Source of the DNA: Methanoregulaceae archaeon
Lineage (GTDB): Archaea > Halobacteriota > Methanomicrobia > Methanomicrobiales > Methanospirillaceae
Assembly (NCBI GenBank): GCA_025453715.1
Contig: JALOPT010000052.1
Coordinates: 1 to 9,393 of the forward strand
Reading direction: 5' to 3'
DNA length: 9,393 bases
Position numbers and translations under genes: made by a program. The stretch's first letter is position 1. Every line of letters begins with the position of its first letter. Below, in pieces: positions 1 to 6,213 of this stretch. The notes under the pieces were generated by a model that saw only the letters and a program-made list of their open reading frames with translations, was not told the origin of the DNA and did not search any database.

Positions 1-1806
1 GGTGCAACGTGTGACCTTGGCGACGTGGAAGAAGGGAAGACATATGCAGGTCGTGTGCAGGGATTCGCAACATTCGGGACATTTGTCCAGCTGAATGACC
101 GTGTTAAGGGGCTCGTACACAAGAGCAATGTAAAGACCGATCATAAGGAACGCGAAACGATACTTGTCCATGTCAGGGCGATCCGGAGTAATGGCAATAT
201 CGACCTTGAAGAGGTTGTCATCCCGGTATACCAGGTGCGTTCCATTGAGAAGAAGAGTACTGCTGTGCTCCTTGCTGAACTGGGCAAAAAAATCGGGCGT
301 ACCGTCAGGATCGAAGGGGAGATCGCGCAGGTCAAGCAGACCAGCGGACCTACGATTTTCACTATTGTTGATGAGTCAGGGACTGAAAATGCTGCAGCTT
401 TTGTTGAGGCAGGAGTCCGTGCATATCCTGAAGCTGAGCTGGGTGACCTGGTCAGGATCGTTGGGGAGGTAATGCAGCGGAATAACCAGCTGCAGATAGA
501 AGTTGACTCCCTGTCCGTTCTTACCGGTCCCGATGCACAGGAAGTCAGGGAGCGGATTAACAAGGCACTGGACGTCCGTTCAGAGCCTGCGGATATTCCG
601 CTCCTTGTCCCAAGCCCGGTCCTTGAGAAACTCAGGCCCGCGATGCGGAACATTGCAAAGATCATCAGGCGGGCGGTTTTCACATCCCAGCCTATTATTC
701 TCCGCCACCATGCAGATGCTGATGGCATCTGTTCAGCCGTGGCAATCGAGCAGGCTGTTACCTCGCTGATCCGGGAGTCCGGTGGAGATTTCGATTCGGA
801 CTACTTCCTATTCAAACGGGCCCCGTCAAAAGCTCCGTTCTATGAAATAGAGGATATCACGCGGGACCTTGACTTCTCTCTCAAGGACCATGTCCGCTTC
901 GGGCAGAAAATGCCCCTGATCCTCCTTACCGACAATGGATCGACAGAGGAAGACCTGCCCGCATACCGCATGGCACAGGTCTACGAGCTCCCGATTGTCG
1001 TCATCGACCACCACCACCCGGATGAAATCGTCGACCAGTTCCTCATCGGACATGTGAACCCCTATCATGTGGGAGGGGATTTCGGGATCACCGCCGGTAT
1101 GCTTGGAACAGAGGTGGCGAGGCTCATCAACCCGGCGGTCGAGAAGAATATCCTGCATATCCCCGCAATTGCTGGTGTAGGCGACCGGAGCGAGGCCCCG
1201 GAGCGTGCGCTGTTCCTCGACCTGGTCCGGGACTCATACAGCGAGGACGAATGCAAAGATATCGCCCTTGCCCTTGACTATGAGCAGTTCTGGCTCCGGT
1301 TTAATGACGGGCGTGAACTGGTCAAGGACATCCTGAACCTGACAAACAACCCTGAACGGCACAAAAAACTGGTTGCCCGGCTTGTTGAAGGGGCTAATTT
1401 AATGATCGAGGACCAGATGAATGCAAGCATGCCACATGTGAAGGAGAGGGCACTGAAAAATGGGGCCCTGCTGTTCCTTCTCGACGTTGAAATCCATGCC
1501 CACAAGTTCACCTTCCCACCCCCCGGCAAGACCTCGGGTGAAGTGCATGACCGGTTATGCCGCCAGCATGCCGGGAGCCCTGTGGTAACCATCGGGTTTG
1601 GCCCCGATTTTGCCGTCCTGCGTTCACGGGGGGTCATGATGAACATACCATGCATGGTCAGGGAATTGAGAGACGAACTGAAGGGTGGCGGCATCAGCGG
1701 TGGCGGCCACCTCGTCGTAGGCAGTATCAAGTTTGTTGAAGGGATGCGGAACGAGGTGCTTGAGGCACTGGTGGCAAAGATCGCGGAAGCCTCTACCGGT
1801 GCATAA
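1..1806 (+). CDS. Archaeal RecJ-like DHH-family phosphoesterase/exonuclease with S1 and OB domains (5'-truncated)
   Basis: Probable single-strand-specific nuclease or phosphoesterase of the archaeal RecJ-like group with DnaJ-type zinc fingers (COG1107-like), acting on DNA or RNA in the cytoplasm. A GTG at 25 could start a 593-aa product, but the frame stays open to base 1 and reads GATCDLGD. The real start therefore probably lies upstream, with the zinc-finger part missing. Numbered from the GTG, there is an S1 RNA-binding fold at about 4-65, a second OB fold at about 90-165, and a DHH catalytic domain from about 220. That domain holds HADADG (229-234), a TDNG motif (D303) and DHHHP (328-332). 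A DHHA1 domain ends with GGGISGGGH (554-562). All the metal and substrate motifs I know of are present, so the protein should be active. Family assignment is secure; the exact substrate is not. Confidence 0.88.
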   Translation, partial: GATCDLGDVEEGKTYAGRVQGFATFGTFVQLNDRVKGLVHKSNVKTDHKERETILVHVRAIRSNGNIDLEEVVIPVYQVRSIEKKSTAVLLAELGKKIGRTVRIEGEIAQVKQTSGPTIFTIVDESGTENAAAFVEAGVRAYPEAELGDLVRIVGEVMQRNNQLQIEVDSLSVLTGPDAQEVRERINKALDVRSEPADIPLLVPSPVLEKLRPAMRNIAKIIRRAVFTSQPIILRHHADADGICSAVAIEQAVTSLIRESGGDFDSDYFLFKRAPSKAPFYEIEDITRDLDFSLKDHVRFGQKMPLILLTDNGSTEEDLPAYRMAQVYELPIVVIDHHHPDEIVDQFLIGHVNPYHVGGDFGITAGMLGTEVARLINPAVEKNILHIPAIAGVGDRSEAPERALFLDLVRDSYSEDECKDIALALDYEQFWLRFNDGRELVKDILNLTNNPERHKKLVARLVEGANLMIEDQMNASMPHVKERALKNGALLFLLDVEIHAHKFTFPPPGKTSGEVHDRLCRQHAGSPVVTIGFGPDFAVLRSRGVMMNIPCMVRELRDELKGGGISGGGHLVVGSIKFVEGMRNEVLEALVAKIAEASTGA

Positions 1807-1817
1807 CACCGGGAATA

Positions 1818-1835
1818 TTTTTTCCTATTTTTTTT
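1818..1835 (+). terminator. T-rich transcription terminator of the RecJ-like gene
   Basis: Runs of six and eight T residues lie 12-30 bases after the stop codon. Archaeal RNA polymerase terminates at such oligo-T tracts without needing a hairpin. It separates the nuclease gene from the winged-helix gene downstream. Confidence 0.6.
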
Positions 1836-1863
1836 GGTCTTGTATCCCTGTAAGTAGTCTGCT

Positions 1864-1943
1864 ACCCTCCTGTGAGCAGGGGTAACGGTTTAATACTGTA
1901 ATTGTCGGGTAATGAGCCCCTGTCTGCCGCAGAAAAAGTCTGC
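1864..1943. repeat. Cluster of short inverted repeats in the intergenic region
   Basis: CCTG-TGAG-CAGG (1869-1880) can form a small hairpin. CAGGGG (1877-1882) is also complementary to CCCCTG (1917-1922), so the two pairings compete. TCTGC (1923-1927), GCAGA (1929-1933) and TCTGC (1939-1943) form an alternating triple half-site. It lies about 65 bp upstream of the strong TATA box of the 84-aa gene. This could be an operator or an upstream RNA; no open reading frame of note is here. Confidence 0.35.
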
Positions 1944-2008
1944 AAAATTCGTCCTTTGTCGAAGTACTGTTCATAAAAGAGCCAAAATTGTGTGAGGAAA
2001 AATAGTTA

Positions 2009-2018
2009 TTTATATATA
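2009..2018 (+). promoter_or_regulatory. Strong archaeal TATA box for the winged-helix gene
   Basis: TTTATATATA is a near-ideal archaeal TATA box, preceded by an A-rich stretch (GGAAAAATAG) that could serve as BRE. Transcription is expected to begin about 25 bp downstream, near 2037-2042, leaving a leader of about 20 nt that contains the ribosome binding site. It is the clearest promoter in the window. Confidence 0.75.
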
Positions 2019-2046
2019 TGAGAGGAATTTATAGCTCAATATCTCT

Positions 2047-2054
2047 GGAGGTGA
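2047..2054 (+). promoter_or_regulatory. Shine-Dalgarno site, full match
   Basis: GGAGGTGA is fully complementary to the conserved archaeal 16S rRNA 3' end, with 7 nt before the ATG at 2062. It fixes that start. Several other genes in the window have no clear site of this kind and appear leaderless, so this gene is probably translated strongly. Confidence 0.8.
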
Positions 2055-2061
2055 GAGATTC

Positions 2062-2316
2062 ATGTCGTCTACAAGACGAATTGCTGATAAATACAACGAG
2101 ACACAGGCGCGGATTATTGCATGCCTGAACTCGGGTGTCACCAAAGGCAAACACTACTTTAAGTCAAAATATATTGCAAAGGAGCTCGGCCTATCTTCAA
2201 AGGAGGTCGGCACCAACATGGCAATTCTTTCAGAGATTTGCCAGGAATTATCAATTATCCGCTGGAGCTATTCGAACAGCACGACCTGGATGGTAAAGCC
2301 ACGGTCGGCATACTAA
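2062..2316 (+). CDS. Small winged-helix protein, DUF7123-like (84 aa)
   Basis: A small archaeal protein that resembles the DUF7123 family known mainly from haloarchaea and relatives. The family signature is visible: HYFKSKYIAKELGLSSKEVG (31-50) forms the helix-turn-helix core, and STTWMV (73-78) gives the closing beta strand (wing). The full length matches such proteins, with no second domain. A DNA-binding role is inferred from the fold; neither target nor ligand is known. The start is fixed by the full Shine-Dalgarno match, and a strong TATA box lies upstream. The next gene starts 30 bp downstream on the same strand, so the two are probably cotranscribed. Basic residues are spread over the N-terminal half, which suits nucleic acid binding. 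Confidence 0.72.
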   Translation: MSSTRRIADKYNETQARIIACLNSGVTKGKHYFKSKYIAKELGLSSKEVGTNMAILSEICQELSIIRWSYSNSTTWMVKPRSAY

Positions 2317-2346
2317 TAAATCATTATAGACTATTTTTCTACGCTT

Positions 2347-2541
2347 ATGAAATTGGTTGCAGAAATTGAATCGAAAATTGAGTTCATTGCGGATATCAAC
2401 GAATGTAAAGACTGCCTGATGTCCCAGGATGCGACGTCTACCGATCCCGCATGCCTCTGGTTTAATATCGATATCCTGAAAGGTCATAACCTCAGGGCCG
2501 GGGACCGTGTGCGCATAACCGTTGAAAAGATCGACGAATAA
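2347..2541 (+). CDS. Small hypothetical protein with CxxC and a third Cys (64 aa)
   Basis: I do not recognise this family. The predicted protein is acidic and has no signal peptide or membrane segment. CKDC (20-23) and a further Cys at 36 (DPACLWF) could bind a metal or take part in redox chemistry, though three cysteines is an incomplete set for a classical zinc site unless Asp, His or a second subunit helps. The C-terminal half, GHNLRAGDRVRITVEKID (46-63), looks like beta strands of a small barrel. It lies 30 bp after the winged-helix gene on the same strand. No Shine-Dalgarno site precedes the ATG, so it depends on readthrough translation or on a leaderless transcript from a weak AT-rich element near 2317-2331. 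Coding is supported by the conserved-looking composition and by the tight placement. Confidence 0.6.
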   Translation: MKLVAEIESKIEFIADINECKDCLMSQDATSTDPACLWFNIDILKGHNLRAGDRVRITVEKIDE

Positions 2542-2576
2542 CTCCCTTGTTCTGCGGTATTACGCAATAATGGGGC

Positions 2577-2581
2577 TTTTT
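2577..2581 (+). terminator. Short T-run after the 64-aa gene
   Basis: A T5 run follows a small potential hairpin, TGCG-GTATTA-CGCA (2553-2566), about 35 nt after the stop codon. It is a weak but plausible end for the two-gene transcript before the tRNA gene. Confidence 0.35.
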
Positions 2582-2658
2582 GTCTGAATCAGGAAATACG
2601 GGTCTCTTCAGGGGGACAATAAGGTAGATATGGGATATTGACGAATGAATATGAGTGC

Positions 2659-2733
2659 GGGGCCATAGGGTAGCCTGGACCATCCTAGGAGACTGGGGGT
2701 CTTCTGACCTGCGTTCAAATCGCGGTGGCCTCA
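2659..2733 (+). tRNA. tRNA-Pro (anticodon GGG)
   Basis: A complete cloverleaf is visible. The acceptor stem is GGGGCCA (2659-2665) with TGGCCTC (2726-2732) and discriminator A2733. The D arm begins GGGT (2668-2671) and contains the GG pair at 2677-2678. The anticodon stem is GGAGA (2688-2692) with TCTTC (2700-2704), and the loop CTGGGGG (2693-2699) gives anticodon GGG at 2695-2697. The T arm is CTGCG-TTCAAAT-CGCGG (2709-2725). It reads CCC and CCU proline codons. The 3' CCA is not encoded and a T4 run follows at once, serving as terminator. There is no intron. The D arm, with U13/U22 and G10-U25, is of the type I associate with methanogen tRNA-Pro. Confidence 0.92.
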
Positions 2734-2772
2734 TTTTGCTAAATTCTCTAAAAAAATGATACTTGATTTTTC

Positions 2773-3627
2773 ATGAAGCTCGATGACCGGTGTTTTGACT
2801 GTCTTCTCTCACGGGTGGCCCTTGAATGTACGCTCTCCTCTGCAGGGCCTGACTTAACTGATAAGACCGTACAGGCATGCGCGGACCTCCTGTCAGCGAT
2901 CCGTTATGATCCGGTTAGCCACCCACAAATCGCGAGTGCGGTCCACAGGCACGCCTACGGGATGTTGAATAACCCGGACCCTTTTAAGGATTTGAAGCAA
3001 CAGAGCAATACCGAAGCATTATCAGTGTGTAACCGTGTTCAGCCGTCACTCCGGAGCTTCCGTGACCTCGTCCTCGCGAGTATCATCGGGAATACGTACG
3101 ATTACGGGGTAAAAACCCACCATGTAACAGAAAATTTCGACGAATTTTTCAACACGATGTTTAACCGGGGCCTGACTATCGATGATACTGACAGGATCCT
3201 GCCGCTGACAAAGCGTGTGGTCTATTTTACAGATAATTGCGGGGAAATCGTATTTGACCGCCTGCTCCTTGAATATCTTCATGCAAACGGGTCGGAGATC
3301 ACCCTTGTGGTCAGGGACGCGCCGATCTTAAACGACGCGACCCTCGAAGAGGCCGGGCAGTTTGGCCTTGAGAAATTTGCTGCCACCCTTACGACCACCG
3401 GGTGCGGGACTGAGCTTGGTGTGCGGCTTGACCTCTGTCCACCTGTCCTGAAGGAGGCACTCAGGCAATGCACGCTTATCATATCAAAGGGGATGGCAAA
3501 TTACGAGTCTCTCTCTCTCGAAAAGGACCTTCCCCCTGTTGCCTATCTCATGGCTGTCAAGTGCGAACCCATTGCAGATGATATCGGAGTACCGAAAGGT
3601 TCACTCGTCGCAAAACTTTGCATTTAA
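2773..3627 (+). CDS. DUF89 family protein (ARMT1-like metal-dependent phosphatase), subfamily with N-terminal CxxC
   Basis: A member of the DUF89 family (COG1578-like). Characterised relatives are metal-dependent phosphatases thought to remove harmful phosphometabolites; the substrate here is unknown. The N-terminal CFDC (C7, C10) marks the prokaryotic CxxC-bearing subfamily, followed by a helical domain to about 145. The catalytic core carries FTDNCGEI (D154, N155, E158), RDAPILNDATLE (R181, D182, N187, D188) and SKGMANYE (238-245, with N243 and E245). A KCEP motif close to the C-terminus (from about 262) completes the pattern. The 284-aa length is normal for the group. There is no clear ribosome binding site before the ATG; an AT-rich stretch near 2739-2755 at promoter distance suggests a leaderless transcript. 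It sits 39 bp after tRNA-Pro and converges with the protease gene. Confidence 0.85.
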   Translation: MKLDDRCFDCLLSRVALECTLSSAGPDLTDKTVQACADLLSAIRYDPVSHPQIASAVHRHAYGMLNNPDPFKDLKQQSNTEALSVCNRVQPSLRSFRDLVLASIIGNTYDYGVKTHHVTENFDEFFNTMFNRGLTIDDTDRILPLTKRVVYFTDNCGEIVFDRLLLEYLHANGSEITLVVRDAPILNDATLEEAGQFGLEKFAATLTTTGCGTELGVRLDLCPPVLKEALRQCTLIISKGMANYESLSLEKDLPPVAYLMAVKCEPIADDIGVPKGSLVAKLCI

Positions 3628-3636
3628 TCTAAGCTG

Positions 3637-3662
3637 TTTTTGCCCGGGTTTTTTATGCCGGG
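3637..3662. terminator. Terminator between convergent genes
   Basis: T5 (3637-3641) and T6 (3649-3654) runs follow the DUF89 gene on the + strand. CCCGG (3643-3647) and CCGGG (3658-3662) can pair around the second run. The hairpin is symmetric and could also slow transcription coming from the protease gene on the other strand, which lacks its own T-run. Confidence 0.55.
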
Positions 3663-3698
3663 ATGAGACGAGAATTCGTTCAGATTTTCCGGGATCCT

Positions 3699-5003
3699 TC
3701 AGATATGCAGGATGTAGGGGAGGGTCACCAGTGATACGAGGATCACAAGCATGATAGTGCTGATGGAAGTTGCGACAAAGGTTGCATATTTTTCTACTTT
3801 CCTCCCGTTAAACAACCTCTCAACACCTTCTTTTAAGATGTAACCCCCGTCAAGCGGGACCATCGGGATCGCATTGAATATTCCGACGTTGATGTTGATC
3901 CACCCGCACCAGAAGAGAAGGTGCACGACCCCCCAGAAAATTCCTGGATATGGGACGGTATAATACGCGGTGTCCGGGGTTTCAAAGGCAAGTACCCTCA
4001 GGTACTGTCCCCCTGCCGTCATGTCAAACGGCACGCTGATGAGACGGAGGAACCCGATCGGAGAGAACATGTTCCTGACTGTATCAATTACCGGCCCCCC
4101 GTCATAGTAAAATACTCCCATAAACCCTGATGTATGGGCTCCCAATTCCGGAGGCCAGGCGGAAAGGTTGAGTGTATAATCTTTGATGGTGCTGTCCTTC
4201 TGGATTTGCAGCACGGCAGTGTCACCGGGATGGGACGAGTTGAGAATCGCACTGACTTCGTCCCGGGTAGCCACGGGGACACCGTTCACAGCGATAATCA
4301 AAGAGTCCTGGGGCACTCCTGCACTAAATGCTGAGTAATTCTGGTAGACGCCATGAACAACCGGCGCATTGGTGGGTACTGCCGCCCCCATCACGAAAAT
4401 AAGCAGGACAAAACAGATCCCGCCGACGACAAGGTTGTTCATGATACCTGCACCAAACATCCTCATTTTAGGCATCCCTTTTGCCTTGTCGAGTTCCTCC
4501 TCATCAGGCTCAACAAAAAAACCAATAGGTATGACGGCTATGAGGGCCCCGATCCCCTTAACTTTGATGTTTTCAACACGGCAGAGGATCCCGTGGCCGA
4601 ATTCGTGGACTGCGATCGTCAGGACGAATGCAAACCAGACGGCAAAAGTTGAGGGCACATATTCATTGATACCAGGCAGCAGGAGGATATTCTGGGGCTT
4701 GTAGATCCCCGTTGGTTCCGGCTGGAGTATGAGGGTGTATTGCAGGGCGAAAAAAAGCAGGAACGTAATAAGGACTGATACCAGTACCACAACGATAACA
4801 CCGATGGATCCATAAATTCGTAAAACCGGGCTTACACGGGTGAACCAGTCAAAAAATGCAGTTTTATTGCTCTTTATTGCCATTATCGGCCCGTAAAAGA
4901 CAATATGGTCCGGGAATAATTTTTTTGAATAAATAACCAGAGCCACGGCTGCATACATTGCGACCAACAAAATGAGGATCAGCAACCAGTTCATTCTATA
5001 CAT
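3699..5003 (-). CDS. Site-2-type intramembrane metalloprotease (M50) with PDZ domain
   Basis: A multi-spanning membrane zinc protease of the S2P/M50 family, which cleaves membrane-bound substrates within or near the bilayer, often to release regulators. Of 434 residues, the N-terminus has hydrophobic segments at about 5-25 and 64-92. Then comes the zinc motif HEFGH (133-137; H133, E134, H137) within a membrane segment. A PDZ-like domain at about 215-280 contains the typical AGVPQDSLIIAVNGVPV sequence. The second motif, NAIPMVPLDGG (378-387, D385), supplies the third zinc ligand. The C-terminus ends in another membrane segment. The ATG at 5003 or the one at 4994 could be the start; neither has a Shine-Dalgarno site. 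It follows RNase HII by 63 bp on the same strand, so cotranscription is likely. Its substrate cannot be told from the sequence. Confidence 0.9.
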   Translation of the reverse strand: MYRMNWLLILILLVAMYAAVALVIYSKKLFPDHIVFYGPIMAIKSNKTAFFDWFTRVSPVLRIYGSIGVIVVVLVSVLITFLLFFALQYTLILQPEPTGIYKPQNILLLPGINEYVPSTFAVWFAFVLTIAVHEFGHGILCRVENIKVKGIGALIAVIPIGFFVEPDEEELDKAKGMPKMRMFGAGIMNNLVVGGICFVLLIFVMGAAVPTNAPVVHGVYQNYSAFSAGVPQDSLIIAVNGVPVATRDEVSAILNSSHPGDTAVLQIQKDSTIKDYTLNLSAWPPELGAHTSGFMGVFYYDGGPVIDTVRNMFSPIGFLRLISVPFDMTAGGQYLRVLAFETPDTAYYTVPYPGIFWGVVHLLFWCGWININVGIFNAIPMVPLDGGYILKEGVERLFNGRKVEKYATFVATSISTIMLVILVSLVTLPYILHI

Positions 5004-5066
5004 ATGGAATGGCGAGCTACATAATGATGTGGAAACCTGCCAGCGCGGCAGTTTTACTCAGGATAA

Positions 5067-5708
5067 TCACGAGAAATCCAGAATACTCGCCTGGGACTGC
5101 TCTGCCATCATCTTCCCGACGGTTTTCCAGCTGCGTCTGGCGAACACTGGCGGCTTTCCGGAACATTGTATCGCGGCTGAAAGGAAATCAACAGTTTTCG
5201 GGTCAGAAGGGTAACCGCTTCCGATTTCCCCGTATTTCTTTGAAAGCTCTTCGATTTCCCTGTCGCGCACCACCTTTGCGACGATGCTTGCGGCTGAAAC
5301 GAGCGGGAATGACTCGTCTGCATGGTGTTCGGCGACAACACGGCACTCACAACCAAGGAAATTCGTCACCATATGGCCATATCTCTCCGCAATGACGTCG
5401 CATGCATCGACATAGGCAAGGTGAGGGACAAGGTCTGTAATTACCGCAGCATGCAGCCTGGCAAGCAGCACATTCATGGTCATGGACTTTCTGCCCGAAT
5501 CGATTTCCACCGCGCTCACCACTCGTACTGCAATAGAACAGGTGATGGCGATCTCTTCATAGAGCCTGCTGCGTTTTTCAGGGGATAGCTGCTTCGAGTC
5601 CTTAAGACCGCTGTCAGGGAGGATATCCTCGTGATCGCATCCAACTGCCGCGACCACCATCGGACCGAGTACCGCTCCCTTACCCGCTTCGTCTACCCCG
5701 CAGAACAT
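5067..5708 (-). CDS. rnhB: Ribonuclease HII with C-terminal PCNA-binding-like tail
   Basis: Cleaves the RNA strand of RNA-DNA hybrids and starts removal of single ribonucleotides from DNA. The 213-aa length fits archaeal RNase HII. The acidic active site is complete: D6 and E7 in GVDEAGKG, D101 in AYVDACDV and D131 in HADESFP. LKDSKQL (35-41), SAASIVAKV (138-146) and GSGYPSDP (163-170) are further family motifs, and RRSW (191-194) opens the C-terminal helix. The last residues, QASILDFS (206-213), match the Q-x-x-I-x-x-F core of a PCNA-interacting motif, although the second aromatic is Ser. This suits recruitment to the sliding clamp, as reported for archaeal RNase HII. An AT-rich element (ATTCAAATATC on the minus strand, 5731-5741) at about 25 bp from the ATG suggests a leaderless mRNA. 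Confidence 0.94.
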   Translation of the reverse strand: MFCGVDEAGKGAVLGPMVVAAVGCDHEDILPDSGLKDSKQLSPEKRSRLYEEIAITCSIAVRVVSAVEIDSGRKSMTMNVLLARLHAAVITDLVPHLAYVDACDVIAERYGHMVTNFLGCECRVVAEHHADESFPLVSAASIVAKVVRDREIEELSKKYGEIGSGYPSDPKTVDFLSAAIQCSGKPPVFARRSWKTVGKMMAEQSQASILDFS

Positions 5709-5789
5709 AGTATTGTGGTACCGGGTGCATGATATTTGAATAATGGCATAAGTATGACCCTCTCATCAGCAGTGCCTGGACCATACGAT

Positions 5790-5816
5790 AAAAAAAATGA
5801 TTTTTCTGATATTCAG
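5790..5816 (-). terminator. Terminator after the 59-aa membrane protein gene
   Basis: On the minus strand a dyad (CTGAATATCAG, 5816-5806), which overlaps the stop codon, is followed by an A-rich spacer and a T8 run (5797-5790). It should end the short transcript before the RNase HII promoter. Confidence 0.6.
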
Positions 5817-5992
5817 ATAAGCCCGAAGAAAATCATCCCGGTAGTTATGACCATGATAACAAGGATGATTGCTCCAATTTTTGCCTGGTTACTGGAACTT
5901 ATCCCAGATGGGGTAACCTCATGCCCTTTGGCATGTTCTTCTTCAAGGTGAGAGGTCGTATCGGATTTCTTTGGTGAGTGGTGCGTTGTCAT
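5813..5992 (-). CDS. Small single-span membrane protein, unknown function (59 aa)
   Basis: The frame from ATG (5992-5990) to TGA (5815-5813) gives 59 aa. Residues 1-37 are hydrophilic, with several His, Lys and Glu (HHSPKK near the start, HLEEEHAKGHE at about 15-25), then an SGISSSNQ linker. Residues about 38-59 form one hydrophobic segment (AKIGAIILVIMVITTGMIFF, then GLI) that ends the protein, so it is probably tail-anchored with the N-terminus in the cytoplasm. I considered Sec61-beta, which has this topology, but its conserved residues are missing. An AT-rich TATA-like element (GGTTAATATC on the minus strand) lies about 25 bp upstream, placing the transcription start close to the ATG, and no Shine-Dalgarno is seen, so leaderless expression is likely. 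The gene is backed by its own promoter and terminator. Confidence 0.6.
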   Translation of the reverse strand: MTTHHSPKKSDTTSHLEEEHAKGHEVTPSGISSSNQAKIGAIILVIMVITTGMIFFGLI

Positions 5993-6010
5993 TGGTACTT
6001 ATTTCGGCAG

Positions 6011-6056
6011 AGCTGATATTAACCTACTCTTCTCCCTGTTAGATCAGCTGATTAAC
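6011..6056. promoter_or_regulatory. Three-half-site operator candidate over the promoter of the 59-aa gene
   Basis: GTTAGATCAGCTGATTAAC (6038-6056) is a near-perfect dyad around ATCAGCTGAT. A third copy, AGCTGATATTAAC (6011-6023), lies 35 bp away, and its TTAATATC on the minus strand is also the best TATA box for the small gene. A protein bound here would block TBP. The repeats are seen directly; the operator role is inferred. Confidence 0.5.
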
Positions 6057-6170
6057 GGCTTATCCCAAGACTATTGAATTCAATGGATCTTCGGGAAATT
6101 CGGTCTAACAAATCTCCTACCGGGGGTGAGGCATAGGAGGGGGTGGAACCCTTCTGCCTTCGTATTTTTT
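6057..6170 (+). ncRNA. Candidate small structured RNA, ending at a T6 run
   Basis: This part of the intergenic region has successive complementary segments and ends on the + strand with a hairpin and T6 (6165-6170), like a transcript end. AGACTATTG-AATT-CAATGG-TCT (6068-6090, one bulge, containing the perfect palindrome ATTGAATTCAAT) forms the first stem. CTCCTA (6114-6119) pairs with TAGGAG (6134-6139), or instead CCTACC pairs with GGTGAGG (6116-6130). GGCA and TGCC (6130-6133 and 6155-6158) enclose GGGT-GGA-ACCC. I recognise no known RNA family and no clear promoter, so this is only a candidate. Confidence 0.3.
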
Positions 6171-6175
6171 CCCTC

Positions 6176-6189
6176 AACCCTGCAGGGTT
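6176..6189. repeat. 14-bp perfect palindrome
   Basis: AACCCTGCAGGGTT is a perfect dyad in the same noncoding region, 6 bp after the T6 run. It could be a protein site or part of a transcript end; no role can be assigned. Confidence 0.5.
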
Positions 6190-6213
6190 TCGCCTAACCT
6201 TTGTTATCGGGCT

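Noticed and set aside
141..728. 195-aa open frame on the - strand
   Set aside because: Antisense to the RecJ-like gene, rich in Ser/Arg with no recognisable domain.
2659..2773. tRNA-linked integration site
   Set aside because: No integrase, no repeat of the tRNA 3' end elsewhere in the window, and the flanking genes look like core genes.
4353..4704. Two overlapping + strand frames of 99 and 111 aa
   Set aside because: Both lie opposite the site-2 protease gene, whose motifs are unambiguous.
5736..5951. 71-aa open frame on the + strand
   Set aside because: It is antisense to the better supported 59-aa membrane protein and lacks a promoter or ribosome binding site.
5813..5992. Sec61-beta identity for the 59-aa protein
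   Set aside because: Topology fits but the conserved segment before the span of archaeal Sec61-beta is missing.
6083..6136. 17-codon frame beginning ATGGATCTTCGG in the dyad-rich region
   Set aside because: Too short, no ribosome binding site and overlaps the RNA stems; could be a leader peptide but nothing supports it.
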